Shown here in pieces: positions 11,739-21,778 of a DNA stretch of 64,000 nucleotides. The number at the start of each line of letters is the position of its first letter. The stretch's first letter is position 1. The stretch is from positions 620,001 to 684,000 of the forward strand of contig BSBN01000844.1 of assembly GCA_027924645.1 (NCBI GenBank), given 5' to 3'. The position numbers were made by a program, and so were the translations under genes. Source of the DNA: Cunninghamia lanceolata. Lineage: Eukaryota > Streptophyta > Pinopsida > Cupressales > Cupressaceae. The notes beneath the pieces were generated by a model. That model did not search any database. It saw nothing but the letters and a program-made list of their open reading frames with translations, and was not told where the DNA came from.

Positions 11739-14476
11739 ATGGTTATTCCACACAGGGATCATCGTGCGGAGCGAGTGAGGACACATGGATGACCAGAGGG
11801 AGTAGGCGCACCAGTATGTTTCAAACTTTTCCCCAAAAGCGTGTAATTAATAGCCTAAAAGCGTAATTAATGCACACACGTCACCAAAAACGACTAGGTT
11901 AGAACATAGCACATTTAGGTCGCTTAGGTAGGAATAGAGTTCACTTGTAGTAATGCTGGTCACTTATGAGCGCAGGTAGGTCGCATAGGGAAAAAGGGGT
12001 CGCATCCCGTCGGCGGGAAAAACGCAGGTGAAAAGCGCGGAAACGGAAAAATGCATCGCTTATGGCTAGAAAGGCTCGCTTATAAGCAAATAGTGATCAC
12101 GTAACGTAGTATGGCTTGCTTTCGGATAGAAATGGCTCGCATACGGTAGAAAGCGCATATAAGGCTAGAAGGGTCGCACATGGTAATATAGGTCACATAT
12201 GGTAAAAAGCGAGACGCATATAGGATTAAGCTCGCGGGTAGGCAAAAAAGACTCGCATATAGCATAGAACACGTCTATAAACTAAAGATGATCGCGGATA
12301 GTAATCGAGGTCGCTTATAGGCAAATAGGAAGCGCATGAGTAGGAATAGCTCGCTTTTAGACAAAATAGAAGCGCATAAGGGAAAGCCAGTCGCTATTGA
12401 GCAAGAAATTAGCACATGTGGTAAAGTGGACTGCTTATGGTAGGTTGAAAATAGAATAGCAAATAGAGAAGGAAATTTTGATATGGATATCTAATGGAAT
12501 GAACTAACAAGCGTAAATGGATGATGCAGGATGTACTACCGCCATTGTTATCACGAGAGCCCCATCTGAGAGATTTACGGTTGGTGAGACGGTTGGATGC
12601 AGAGGAGCTACTGGTGTTGGAGATCCTGGGCTTAGAGCATGTATCCCAACTAGAGCCAGTTCAGGCACATCGAGGTCTGATGACAGTGATGGTGGAGTGA
12701 TGGATGAGCGAGCACAGTTCATTCTTGTTACTGACAGGAGAGGCGACCATTACCTTAGAGGATGTATTCCAGATATTGAGGATTCTGATAGATGGGTCCA
12801 GCTACCTTCAGGAGATTGTTTGGGACACCAGACATCGGAGTAGAGGGTTCAGAGATTCCAATGGGGAGGATGGAGGAGCTCTGCGACAGATTACAGCAGG
12901 TGGTAGTGGCTATCATTAGATGGCTAGTGGGTGATAGGAGAGCTAGAGGGTTTCCTGTAGGATGGGGGACAGTGATGGAGGGCATGTTCTCCTATGGCAC
13001 GAGATATGCGTGGGCAGAGTGCATGTTGGGACAGCTCTATCATTACCTGCATGATTATGCGTACATGTTTGGAGCCAGTATGTCAGCAGGAGTGACAGTT
13101 TTGCATGTATGGGCGTATGAGCATATTCCGGTTACAAGACTAGAGGGATGGGTGGCTAGGGCAGTAGGAGAGCCATTTGCACGGATGTATAGAGGAGCAT
13201 TGACGTATCGACAGCGCCGAGGTGTGGTATACTGGCGGCGGAGATTAGATGAGGTAGATAGATTTGTATGGAGGCCATGGCTGGGATGTGAGCAGTGGGA
13301 GGAGGAGGATGCGGAGCTTGTCTATGCAGACAGGCGAGATACATTTTTGGATGTGGCATGTATATTATAGAGCGCTATTTGCCAGAGAGAGCCCTGAGAC
13401 AGTTTGGGGAGGCACAGGCAGTACCTGTTGGTGATGCCGTTTTTGGGAGGACGAGGCAGGAGGTATTTGATTGGGGTCCAAAGGTTGTGGTTGACACAGC
13501 TTTGGCAGAGAGAGATGGACTACAGCTAGTAGCATGGCAGTGGGGACAGGGTCCTGCAGATCCAGGCACATTGCTAGAGTATGATGTATACTGGGCGATA
13601 GCTAGGCCGACTCAGTTGACACGAGATGGAGAGATAGGAGAGATTGGGATGGAGAGGCCAGTTTGGAGGAGATGACAACGGGCTCCACCAGCACAGGCAA
13701 TAGTGCCAGCTGCACCAGGGATACAGATGCCAGGGCAGGTGCCAGGCCAGCCTACTATATTAGCACAGCCTCAGGCATAGATTGGAGCAAGAGATGATGT
13801 AGGGATTCAGCAGCAGCGGAGACGGATCAGAGAGGAGAGGAGATGGAGGCAGCGGGCACAGATGAGGCTGAGGAGGGTGGAGATGGACAGGCATCAGGCC
13901 GTGATTAGTCTGCGGCATGCTAGAGCACAGGCACAGACTTATCAGGCCCAGCTACAGTTGAGAGCATAGGGAGGAGATGGCCAGGATGATGGTGCTCTTG
14001 CTAGAGTGACAGGAGAGAGGGATACAGCTAGGCAGCATGAGTAGATGATGAGGCTAGAGCGAGACACTGCGATATAGCAGGAGCAGGCTATGAGAGCAAA
14101 GAGGGATGGTCTGCCAGCTGAGAGAGATGGAGCAGTACAGCAGCTGTAGGGGATGACTAGTGAGCGAGATAGAGCAGTGGCTGCCTTGGGGACTGATGGA
14201 GCTACCATGTACTTGGCCACACAGTTGACAGCGGTACAGGCAGAGCTTCGGAGAGTATAGGGTGAGGCTGAGTATTACAGAGGCTTATATTATGGAGCTG
14301 TGCCGGTAGAGCAGAGACAACCTAGCTTCAGGAGCAGATCAGGGGCTTCGAGTTCATGGAGGTCAGGTGGATCTCGATCAGTAGCCTCAGTGATGGGGCC
14401 ACCGAGAGATGGAGGACTAGGTACAGGACCGAGTGGCGGTGGTGGTCAGGGCGAGGGAGCTGGCAGTAGTCGCTAG
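11739..14476 (+). pseudogene. Plant mobile domain (PMD, aminotransferase-like) gene, antisense inside element A
   Basis: A candidate first exon, ATG at 11739 to 11813, ends at a GTATGT donor. The next coding segment starts at 12530 after an AG acceptor in the same phase. The second segment reads as a PMD: a leucine-rich stretch, then HSSFLLLTGEATITLEDVF (near 12712), and after a frameshift near 12795 the segment SYGTRYAWAECMLGQLYHYL (near 12990) and HVWAYEHIPV (near 13105), typical of MAIN/MAIL-like PMDs. A second frameshift near 13345 leads to IERYLPERALRQFG and a Gln/Arg/Glu-rich coiled-coil tail. Extra PMD ORFs are known in Tat/Ogre elements, some antisense. At least eight in-frame stops, mostly TAG where CAG is expected, make it a pseudogene. 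The intron is predicted, not proven. Confidence 0.75.
11814..12529 (+). repeat. Predicted PMD intron filled with a degenerate TCGC/GCGCAT repeat
   Basis: Between the GT donor at 11814 and AG acceptor at 12528-12529 there is a dense run of short variants of GCTCGCTTATAGGCAAATAG, with GGTCGCATA, AAGCGCATA and similar forms about every 20-25 bases from about 11930 to 12440. No coding signal runs through it. The repeat resembles in composition the GCGA-rich repeats in the leader of the same element. Confidence 0.5.
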
Positions 14477-15772
14477 GGCATACCTTGTTTACATTGTATT
14501 ATGATGAGGCCTAGAGCCGTTGTTGTACATTTCATTCTTTTCAGGGCTCAGCTTGTATTGTAGACACTTGTATTTTGACACACATGTATATATATATGGC
14601 AGTTTTGGGGATCTATATGATGTTGTAATGGTTGTGATGTTGATATTATGATGGCTATGCATGTTATGTGTATGAATTATATATGGATTATGGATGGATG
14701 TTTATGCAAATGGTAATGGATTGTAAAAGGTAATGATATGAATAGATGTATGCATATAGGTAAATGGTAATGAAAGATATATATGATGAACTTATGTATG
14801 GCTAACACACTTGTTTTTGCAGGTGCGGGAACATGGACAAAAGGATGATGGAAATGATTGATCTTGGCTGAGTATGATGGAATAGGTAGATAGAATGAAT
14901 AGGTAGGATGATGATGGGCAGCTTTCAAGTAATTGCTCAAAATGAAAAGAAATGCAGTCCTTATGTTTGATATAGCATATGGATGTTATGCACCAGGGTA
15001 TAAGAAACCAAGGTGTCGAGGTATCCAATGCACAACTAGCGTGTTACAATCTTGTCTGAACGCATGAGGTCAAGATGTTGAGCCAACATACACAAGATAT
15101 GAATAATGGCTAGTGTTGGACTTTGACGCTACAAGCAATGGTTTGAGCTTATCTCCATTACACATAATGATAACTTGCTGGTTATATGTATGGAGTTAGT
15201 CTTAACATAGAATAGTCTCAAATGCATAAGAGACTGTTTAGCTTCTCAGATGCTAGAGATATTGATATGTAAGATGCTAATCCCAACACGTACAAGATAC
15301 CAATACGCATAGGAAGAGAATAAGATCATCCCGCAAACATGGCATACGAAAGCTATATGACCATGCCCCAGTCCTTACTTCATCGCAACATACCAAGCTA
15401 TAAAGAGATCAAGGCAGTCTTGATTAGGCATAGAAAAGGAACAAAAGATAAATCAAAAGATAAAACAAAAGATACTGTCATCACGTTCTCTTGCCAAATT
15501 TTGGGTGCTCTTGGATAGATCAAGCTGGCACCTTGTTAAGAGGAAAGCTACATCCTGTTGAAGGCTAAAGTTGGTGATAAATGGCTATAGCAAATGTTGG
15601 CTTAAGGCATGCAGACAAATAGCTTCTGGGATACTTTTGATTGGTTAAAGTGCTTGAGCTTGCAATATACACATGGATTGCTTCTTGTTTGAGCTAATCA
15701 AAGAGAAGAAGATGGATGAGGAAGGAAGATGAAGAGGATGGGGTGGATCATCTGTGCTTGAGTACTGGAAAC

Positions 15773-15822
15773 TTCCTTCGTATTCCAGACTACCTACATA
15801 CCCTGTATCCACGGGATCAAAG
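15773..15822 (+). repeat. Conserved 50-bp motif, copy 1
   Basis: Reads TTCCTTCGTATTCCAGACTA followed by CCTACATACCCTGTATCCAC and GGGATCAAAGCA. A closely similar copy lies at 15991-16040. From memory, similar 'CCTACATACCC...GGGATCAA' blocks are common in untranslated parts of plant Tat elements. The role is unknown. Confidence 0.7.
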
Positions 15823-15990
15823 CACATTTACGATGAAGATGAGACATGATGAATATGTAGTTCTAGGTTTTATTGATGATGTAAGTGATGAAGGATAGAA
15901 GAATTTGAGTTGAAAGATTGAAGGATGTTTAGAAGAAAGATGAAAGATGAATGATGAAAGGGGCTATCATCTTAGCCTGAATCAGAGTGC

Positions 15991-16040
15991 TTCCTTCGCA
16001 TCTCAGATTGCCTACATACCCTGTATCCACGGGATCAAGG
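15991..16040 (+). repeat. Conserved 50-bp motif, copy 2
   Basis: Second copy of the motif at 15773-15822, with the same core CCTACATACCCTGTATCCAC and GGGATCAAGGCA. The two copies are 218 bases apart, in the same orientation. Confidence 0.7.
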
Positions 16041-16718
16041 CATCAACGATAGAGCTGTATGTAGTTCTTATTGATGTCGCTGGTTGATTGGATGTTTAAG
16101 CAGGCGACGTTTGTTAAGATTGTTGGATGAATGTGGATAGATTGTGAAGATATGAGTCCTGGTTGCAAGGCGTTAAGTCATATTTGTTGTTGGATATGTG
16201 CCATGGCTGAAGTTGATAAGGTTTGTTGTTGTGTGAGCTGAGTTGTTTGATGGGTTATGTGCCAGAGATAGCAAGATCCACTTCCAGATAAGACTCGACA
16301 AATGCCCCCAGTGCGGGATGAGATTTATTATGCAGAAGCGACAATGCAGGAAAGATGGGGCCAAGATGCTAAGGTGCCAAAAGATATAGATTCATGACAA
16401 TGTCTCAAGTATGATAGCTAGCATTGGCAAAGGATGAAGATGAAAGGCTATGTATGGGATTGTGATAGGGCTTATGATTATGGCTTATACAAGATGAAGT
16501 GGGGAAATATGATCAAACGAACCAACAGATGAGGGAAGCTGGTCACTACAAATAGCGCCTGTTAGCCAGGTTTTCACTATGGTACTTATCCAAGGCGCCT
16601 GTGTACTAGGTTTTCACCAGAGGACGGATTATTTATTTATTTATTTATTTATTTTATTTTTCTGCTTTTCTCTTTTTTTTTAATTATTTTTTTATGATTT
16701 TTTTGGGATAGCTGAGAT

Positions 16719-17860
16719 TTATGGATAAAACTTCTTGAGATGAACACTGTTGACTGGTTCATCCAAGGGAATACCTTCAGGTGTTGACAGAGTGTATGCA
16801 CCGGATCCATAGACTGCTGTGATAATGAAAGGACCAAGCCAATTGGGTTCAAACTTGCCCTGTTTCTCCCGATGTTGTTGATTCCTTTGGTTTTCTTTAA
16901 GGACAAGGTCGCCAACTTGAAATCTGCGTTCCCTGATCTTTTTGTTGTAGCTGCGGCGTAGCCAGTTTTGATAGACTTGAAGATGGTTCAATGCTGTAAG
17001 GTGGCGTTCATCTAATAGCTCAAGATCATGGAGTCTAGATACTCGATACTCTTCATCTGAGATAGTATGTTGCAAGGATATGCGTAAAGAGGGGATCTCG
17101 ACCTCGATAGGCAAAATAGCTTCAGTGCCATAGACGAGAGCATAGGGCGTAGCTCCAGTGGGAGTTCTGATGCTTGTTCTATATGCCCACAATGCAGGAT
17201 ATAGTTGTAGATGCCAATCTCAACCAGCTTCATTAACAGTCTTTTTAAGGATCTTGATGATTGTCTTATTAGAGGCTTCAGCTTGACCATTGCTCTGAGG
17301 GTAATAAGGCGTAGAGAATCTATGTTGAATATGGAACTTATTGCAAAGATCTCTAACCTCTTGGTTCTTGAAAGGGCGACCATTGTCTGTGACAATAGCT
17401 TGAGGAACTCCATAACGGCAGATAATGTAATGTAGGATGAATTTGGCTATTTGTTTACCTGTGATATAGGTCATTGGTATGGCTTCTACCCACTTCGTGA
17501 AATACTCAGTGGCAGTAATAATAAACTTATGACCGTTGGATGAAGTAGGATGGATTTTACCTACGAGATCAAGTCCCCATTGCGAAAAAGGCCATGGAGT
17601 GACAATAGGCTGAAGCTCATGTGCTGGTGCATGTATTAGATCTCCATGTTTCTGACATTGTAGACATCTCCTTGCAAATTGCTAGGCATCTTTTTCCATA
17701 GTTGGCCAATAGTATCCTGCTCGTAGAAGTTTCTTAACAAGGCTAGGGCCAGCGGAATGCGAACCGCAGACACCTTCATGCACTTCACGTAAGGCCGTTT
17801 TTGCTTCCTCGGAATCAAGACATCTAAGGAGGATACCATCAAGACTCCGGCGATAAAGAG
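16719..17860 (-). pseudogene. Integrase of element A
   Basis: Integrase inserts the cDNA into the genome. The N-terminal HHCC zinc finger is visible (HEGVCGSHS ... RRCLQCQKHG), as is the DDE core: Asp in WGLDLVG near 17570, Asp in VTDNGRPF near 17385, and Glu in QSNGQAEASNK near 17280. The C-terminal part has the gypsy pattern FQVGDLVLKEN and GPF near 16920-16830. Two stops interrupt it: TAG at 17682-17684 (CAG expected) and TGA at 17220-17222 (CGA expected). The frame is otherwise continuous with RT. It ends at 16719 with HLKKFYP. Confidence 0.88.
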
Positions 17861-18084
17861 TGTCTCCTAAGATAGTGTAACAAGAGGCTTGACGGATAAA
17901 GGTTTTGCGCTGGGTGTTGGATAGTTGAAGTGGAAAGGTTTGATGGTGAAGATAGTCATATATATCCTTGTACCACGACAAGTTGGGACCAACAATTTCA
18001 CATATAAGCTCAGATTGTGGAACTTCAAATGCTGGGATCAAAAGCTGTTCAACCAAGAATTCACATTTATAGGTATTAGAGGGC

Positions 18085-18485
18085 ATGTCTAAAAGAGATC
18101 CAATCATAGCCATGGCATTTGCTGCTCTATTTTGTAGTCTAGGAATTTGCTCAAAGGTAATATCCTCAAAATATTGCTTGAAATCATCCACCATTAGCTT
18201 GTATGGAAGAAGCTTTTCATCTTTTGTTTGATATTCATCTAAAACCTGTTTGATAACCAGCTGAGAATCACCAAAGACTCGTAACTGTTTGATAGCCCAT
18301 TGTACTGCCATGCGCAAGCCTGTGATTAAAGCTTCATACTCTGCTATGTTGTTGGTACATGGGAATGCTATTCTGTATGATTTAGGTATGCAATCTCCTT
18401 GAGGGGTGACAAACAAGATACCTGCTCCAGAACCATGTTGTGTATATGATCCATCAAAGTATAGTTGCCATCGTGCTGGGGAATT
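18085..18485 (-). pseudogene. Archaeal-type RNase H (aRNH) of element A, between RNH and INT
   Basis: An additional RNase H of the archaeal/plant type is the hallmark of Tat elements. Seen here: YFDGSYTQHGSGAG with the first catalytic Asp, NNIAEYEALITGL with the Glu, and RVFGDSQLVIKQV with the second Asp. The fourth acidic position, normally Asp in an ADALA-like context, reads NRAANAMA, so Asp appears changed to Asn, a change that fits G-to-A on this strand. The domain lies after the Ty3-type RNase H and before integrase, the usual Tat order, unlike elements B and C. Confidence 0.85.
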
Positions 18486-18589
18486 CAAATGAAACAATCC
18501 TTCATCAGGAAATTCTGGATATATTGGCTGAATGTCTATGATGGGTGCTGCAGCTAATTGATCAGCAATAACTTGTCCTTTGATAGCTT

Positions 18590-18995
18590 TGCGGTTCACA
18601 TATTGTATGTCAAACTCACTTAAGATCATAACCCATTTTGCTAATCTCCCTATGAGAAGAGATTTTGAAAGGAGATACTTGAGGGGATCCACATTAGAGA
18701 TGAGCTTTGTTGTTTGGTTCAGCATATAGTGTCGCAACTTTTGGGAAGCAAACACTAATGCTAAACAAGCTTTTTCCATGAATGAGTAATTGAGTTCATA
18801 TCCCACAAGGGTTCTGCTGATGTAGTAAATGGCTTCTTCTTTTCCTGAGTCATCATGTTGAGCTAGAAGGGCACCCAATGCTGCGGTTGTTGATGATATA
18901 TAGAGCAGTAATGGACGATCATGTATCAGAGGTATTAACACAGGAGGTGTTGCCAAGTATTCCTTTATCTTATCAAAAGCCTGTTGACACTTTTC
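18590..18995 (-). pseudogene. Degenerate Ty3-type RNase H of element A
   Basis: The domain follows RT directly. Where active Ty3/gypsy enzymes have the first Asp (a YTDAS-like motif) it reads LLLYISSTTAALGALLAQ, without the Asp; where TDH-like sequence carries another Asp it reads LISNVDPLKYLL. The fold appears retained (SFMEKACLALVFASQKLRHY) but catalysis is probably lost, leaving a connection-like domain. Loss of activity in the original RNase H when an aRNH is present is known for Tat elements. Confidence 0.75.
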
Positions 18996-18999
18996 ATCC

Positions 19000-19790
19000 C
19001 ACTTAAAAGGTTCATCCTTACGAAGAAGATGTTGAAAAGGATGACATTTATCTGCTAGTTGTGAGATAAATCTGTGGATAGATTGTAGCCTACCTTGTAA
19101 ACTGCGGAGCTGTTTGAGAGTCGTTGGTGGAGGCATTTCTATGATAGCTTTTACCTTAGCTGGGTCCACTTCTATCCCTCGTCGAGACACAATATATCCC
19201 AATAGTTTGCCTAATGTTATACCAAATACACACTTCTTTGGGTTTATTCTAACTTGGTATTTTTCTAATCGATCAAAGATTTGTGCCAATACTTGTAGAT
19301 GTCCTTCTCTTGTCTTAGATTTTCCCAGGATGTCATCAACATAGTCTTCCATGATAGTATGAAAAAGGTCATGAAAAATAACTGTCATAGCTCGTTGATA
19401 GGTGGCTCCAGCATTTTTAAGACCAAAAGGCATTACAACCCAGCAATATGTGCCCCATGGACAGATAAAGGATGTTTAATCTTGATCTTCCTCTGCTATT
19501 TGGATTTGATTATAACCTGAAAATCCATCCATCAAAGATAGCATTTCATGTCCTGCTATAAGATCTACAATGTTGTCTATGCTTGGTAGTGGGAAATCAT
19601 CCTTAGGACAAGCTTTTTTAAGATCTCTAAAGTATGTGCAGCAACGAACACGTCCATCTGGTTTTGCTACAGGTACCAAATTTGAAACCCATTCTGGATA
19701 ATCAATAGGCTTTATAAATTTTGCTTCTAACAGTTTCTAAATTTCTGCTTTGACCAATAAGACAACTTGTGGATGCATTTTGCGCAATTT
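19000..19790 (-). pseudogene. Reverse transcriptase of element A
   Basis: Ordered RT motifs are seen: EWVSNLVPVAKPDGRVR, a YFRDLKKACPKDDFPLP segment, SLMDGFSGYNQI, MPFGLKNAGATYQRAM, and the catalytic YVDD box near 19340. The primer-grip and thumb region runs into INPKKCVFGI and LLGYIVS. Stops are TAG at 19737-19739 (CAG expected) and TAA at 19476-19478, the only stop in the window's gag-pol genes that does not fit a C-to-T change (a Lys codon is expected). It shares a frame with the upstream protease ORF and downstream integrase. Confidence 0.9.
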
Positions 19791-20559
19791 TTGTTTGACA
19801 AGCTTTGCATCAGGAGATACTGCTAAATGATGTACCACAAGTGAAGGATCTAGACCTGGCATGTCTGCATAAGTCCATGCAAAATTTATAGCTCTTCTCA
19901 GAAAAAATGCTGTAAAGTTTCTTCGCTCTTGCTCTGATAGGGATGCTGCCAAAAAAGTAATCTTTAGATTCTGTTCTGTTCCCAAGTTCATGTCTTGTGA
20001 TTTTTCAACTAGCACGGTTGATTTTTCATGGTAATCAGTGATAATAGGAAGATCAAATCCCTCATCCTCAGGTGCCTCAGAGAGGTTTTGACCTTTGGAT
20101 ACGTCCTTTATTTTTACTTTTTCACGGTCAAGAGGTGCCTTGTGGTTTTCACCTAGTGACCTATTTTGTTGAATTTTGTTTATTTCACTTTTGCGACTGA
20201 AGGATTTGATACTTCCGCCAAAATATGCTAGTTTAGGTAAATCCATCATGAAACCTGCTTTATGATCACCCAATGGAATACCTTGTCTCAAACCCATGAA
20301 TTTTGCAATGGCTTCATCATTTTCAAATGTATCCAATATCGGTGCCCCCTGTTGGTCCCAATCGATGAGGTCAGGATATACGAGTGAAAGGCTAATGGAA
20401 GAATCGTGATGGCTAGAAGAGGTTGCGGAAAACATGAAGATGAAATGTTCTTGAAAAAGGTCGGTGATATGAAGGGAGGAGTCATCGATAGTATCCGAAT
20501 TAGAAGTCTCTCCTACCGAAGAAGATCCAACGTCAATATCGGAAATACACTTAATGTCT

Positions 20560-20710
20560 TTGAGTCGCGGTACCTCTGGTTGGTAACCAAGGCCTTGCTT
20601 ATTAAACTTCTTAGACACAATAATGGGCTCAGTAGGTCCTTGTTCTTGTGATCCCAAGCCACCATGTCCTTTATAGCCCATGTTCTTTATGATACGAAAC
20701 CCATTGTTGT
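20560..20710 (-). pseudogene. G-patch-like segment between protease and RT of element A
   Basis: The polyprotein reads FRIIKNMGYKGHGGLG, then QEQGPTEPI and NKQGLGYQP, which has the spaced aromatic and glycine pattern of a G-patch, a short nucleic-acid-binding module. G-patches occur next to the protease in betaretroviruses and, as far as I recall, in some plant Tat elements. The assignment rests on pattern only. It sits in a long linker (about 21130-19800) that is otherwise Ser-, Asp- and Lys-rich. Confidence 0.6.
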
Positions 20711-21129
20711 ATCGCTCTACTTCAAGTAGGACTTGGTCATTTTCATCAAAGAATATCCAAGAGTTGATGTCCTCAATGTCTTCATCATCCAAGAAACCAC
20801 CCTTAATGAATACTGTAGGGGGAGCTTTGATAACAGCGGAGGATGAAGTTGGCTTAGATGTAGAGGGCTTACCGTGGGATTTAGGAGATAATGGAAGGGT
20901 ACCCACGCAATAGGACTCTTGTAGCTTGTATTCACCAGGGCCATGTTTTGTATATTTGATATGGAGGTTGGAAGCGGCTTTGCTAGATGAGGGCTTGAGA
21001 AGATCGGATGGGTTGATATAGGATGAAGATGGATATGCCTCGGTGTTGATAGGAATGCGATTTGGACTCTGATATTTAGCTTGAAAGGCACGGCAGAACT
21101 CAAATGGATTGGGATCAGCTTGAATGGTA

Positions 21130-21560
21130 ACCTCAACACCCTTATGTGGAAATTTAAGGCATTGGTGGTATGTAGAGGGAACTGCTTTAAGGGTATGGAT
21201 CCAAGGGCGTCCAAGGATGATGTTGTAAGGAAGATCAATATCAAGGACTTGACAGCGAGTTTTTGTAATGACCGGCCTAACTTGAATAGGCAATAAGATG
21301 ATCCCTTCGGTATCTCTTTCAGCATCATCATATGCTCTGATGGTAATAACCTTGGAAGTGTCAACATCTTTCTCAGAATATCCCAATTGCTTGATAAGCT
21401 TCAAAGAACATATATTAAGACCAGCTCCCCCATCTATCAAGACTCGTTTGATACGGCGTTGTTTAACAAATACTTCAATATGGAGGGCTTTGTTGTGTGA
21501 CGGATGAATGGAGGCTGAAGATCTTTGTCGGAAAAGGTCAAATAACAAGGGGCTGCAATA
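21130..21560 (-). pseudogene. Aspartic protease of element A
   Basis: The core reads HIEVFVKQRRIKRVLIDGGA with the catalytic Asp in a DGG triad near 21430, then NICSLKLIKQLGY, and the second half YNIILGRPW near 21200, in the usual gypsy arrangement. It begins after a frameshift near 21505 relative to gag. It would cut the gag-pol polyprotein. Confidence 0.85.
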
Positions 21561-21778
21561 CTAGCGACCATAGATTGGAATTGTGTGATATTAATATTAT
21601 TAGGCACCGAAGACTCTTGTAAGGCTTTATCAAGGATAGCTTTATGTGTGGGGGATATGCGGAGCAGCTCAAGAATAGATATGTGTGCGGGTGTTTTACC
21701 AAGGTGATCTAAGAGGTTATAGTCAGAGAGAGATCGAGGAGAGTGAGGAGGTGCTCCTTGAATAGTAACTCGACCTCT

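Larger units (their letters stand above)
14477..16718. other. 3' non-coding region of element A
   Basis: No coding signal on either strand. It contains AT-rich low-complexity sequence around 14580-14780, two copies of a conserved motif (15773-15822 and 15991-16040), a pair of GCGCCTGT(G/T)(A/T)...GGTTTTCAC repeats at about 16555-16620, and a T-rich run with TTTA repeats at 16627-16700 just downstream of the integrase stop. Confidence 0.6.

Noticed and set aside
12504..12722. Reverse-strand ORFs over 12504-13571
   Set aside because: They are antisense to the PMD gene, which has recognisable domain sequence on the plus strand.
20406..21507. Forward ORFs of 69-81 codons over the protease-RT linker of element A
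   Set aside because: They are shadows of the coding minus strand.
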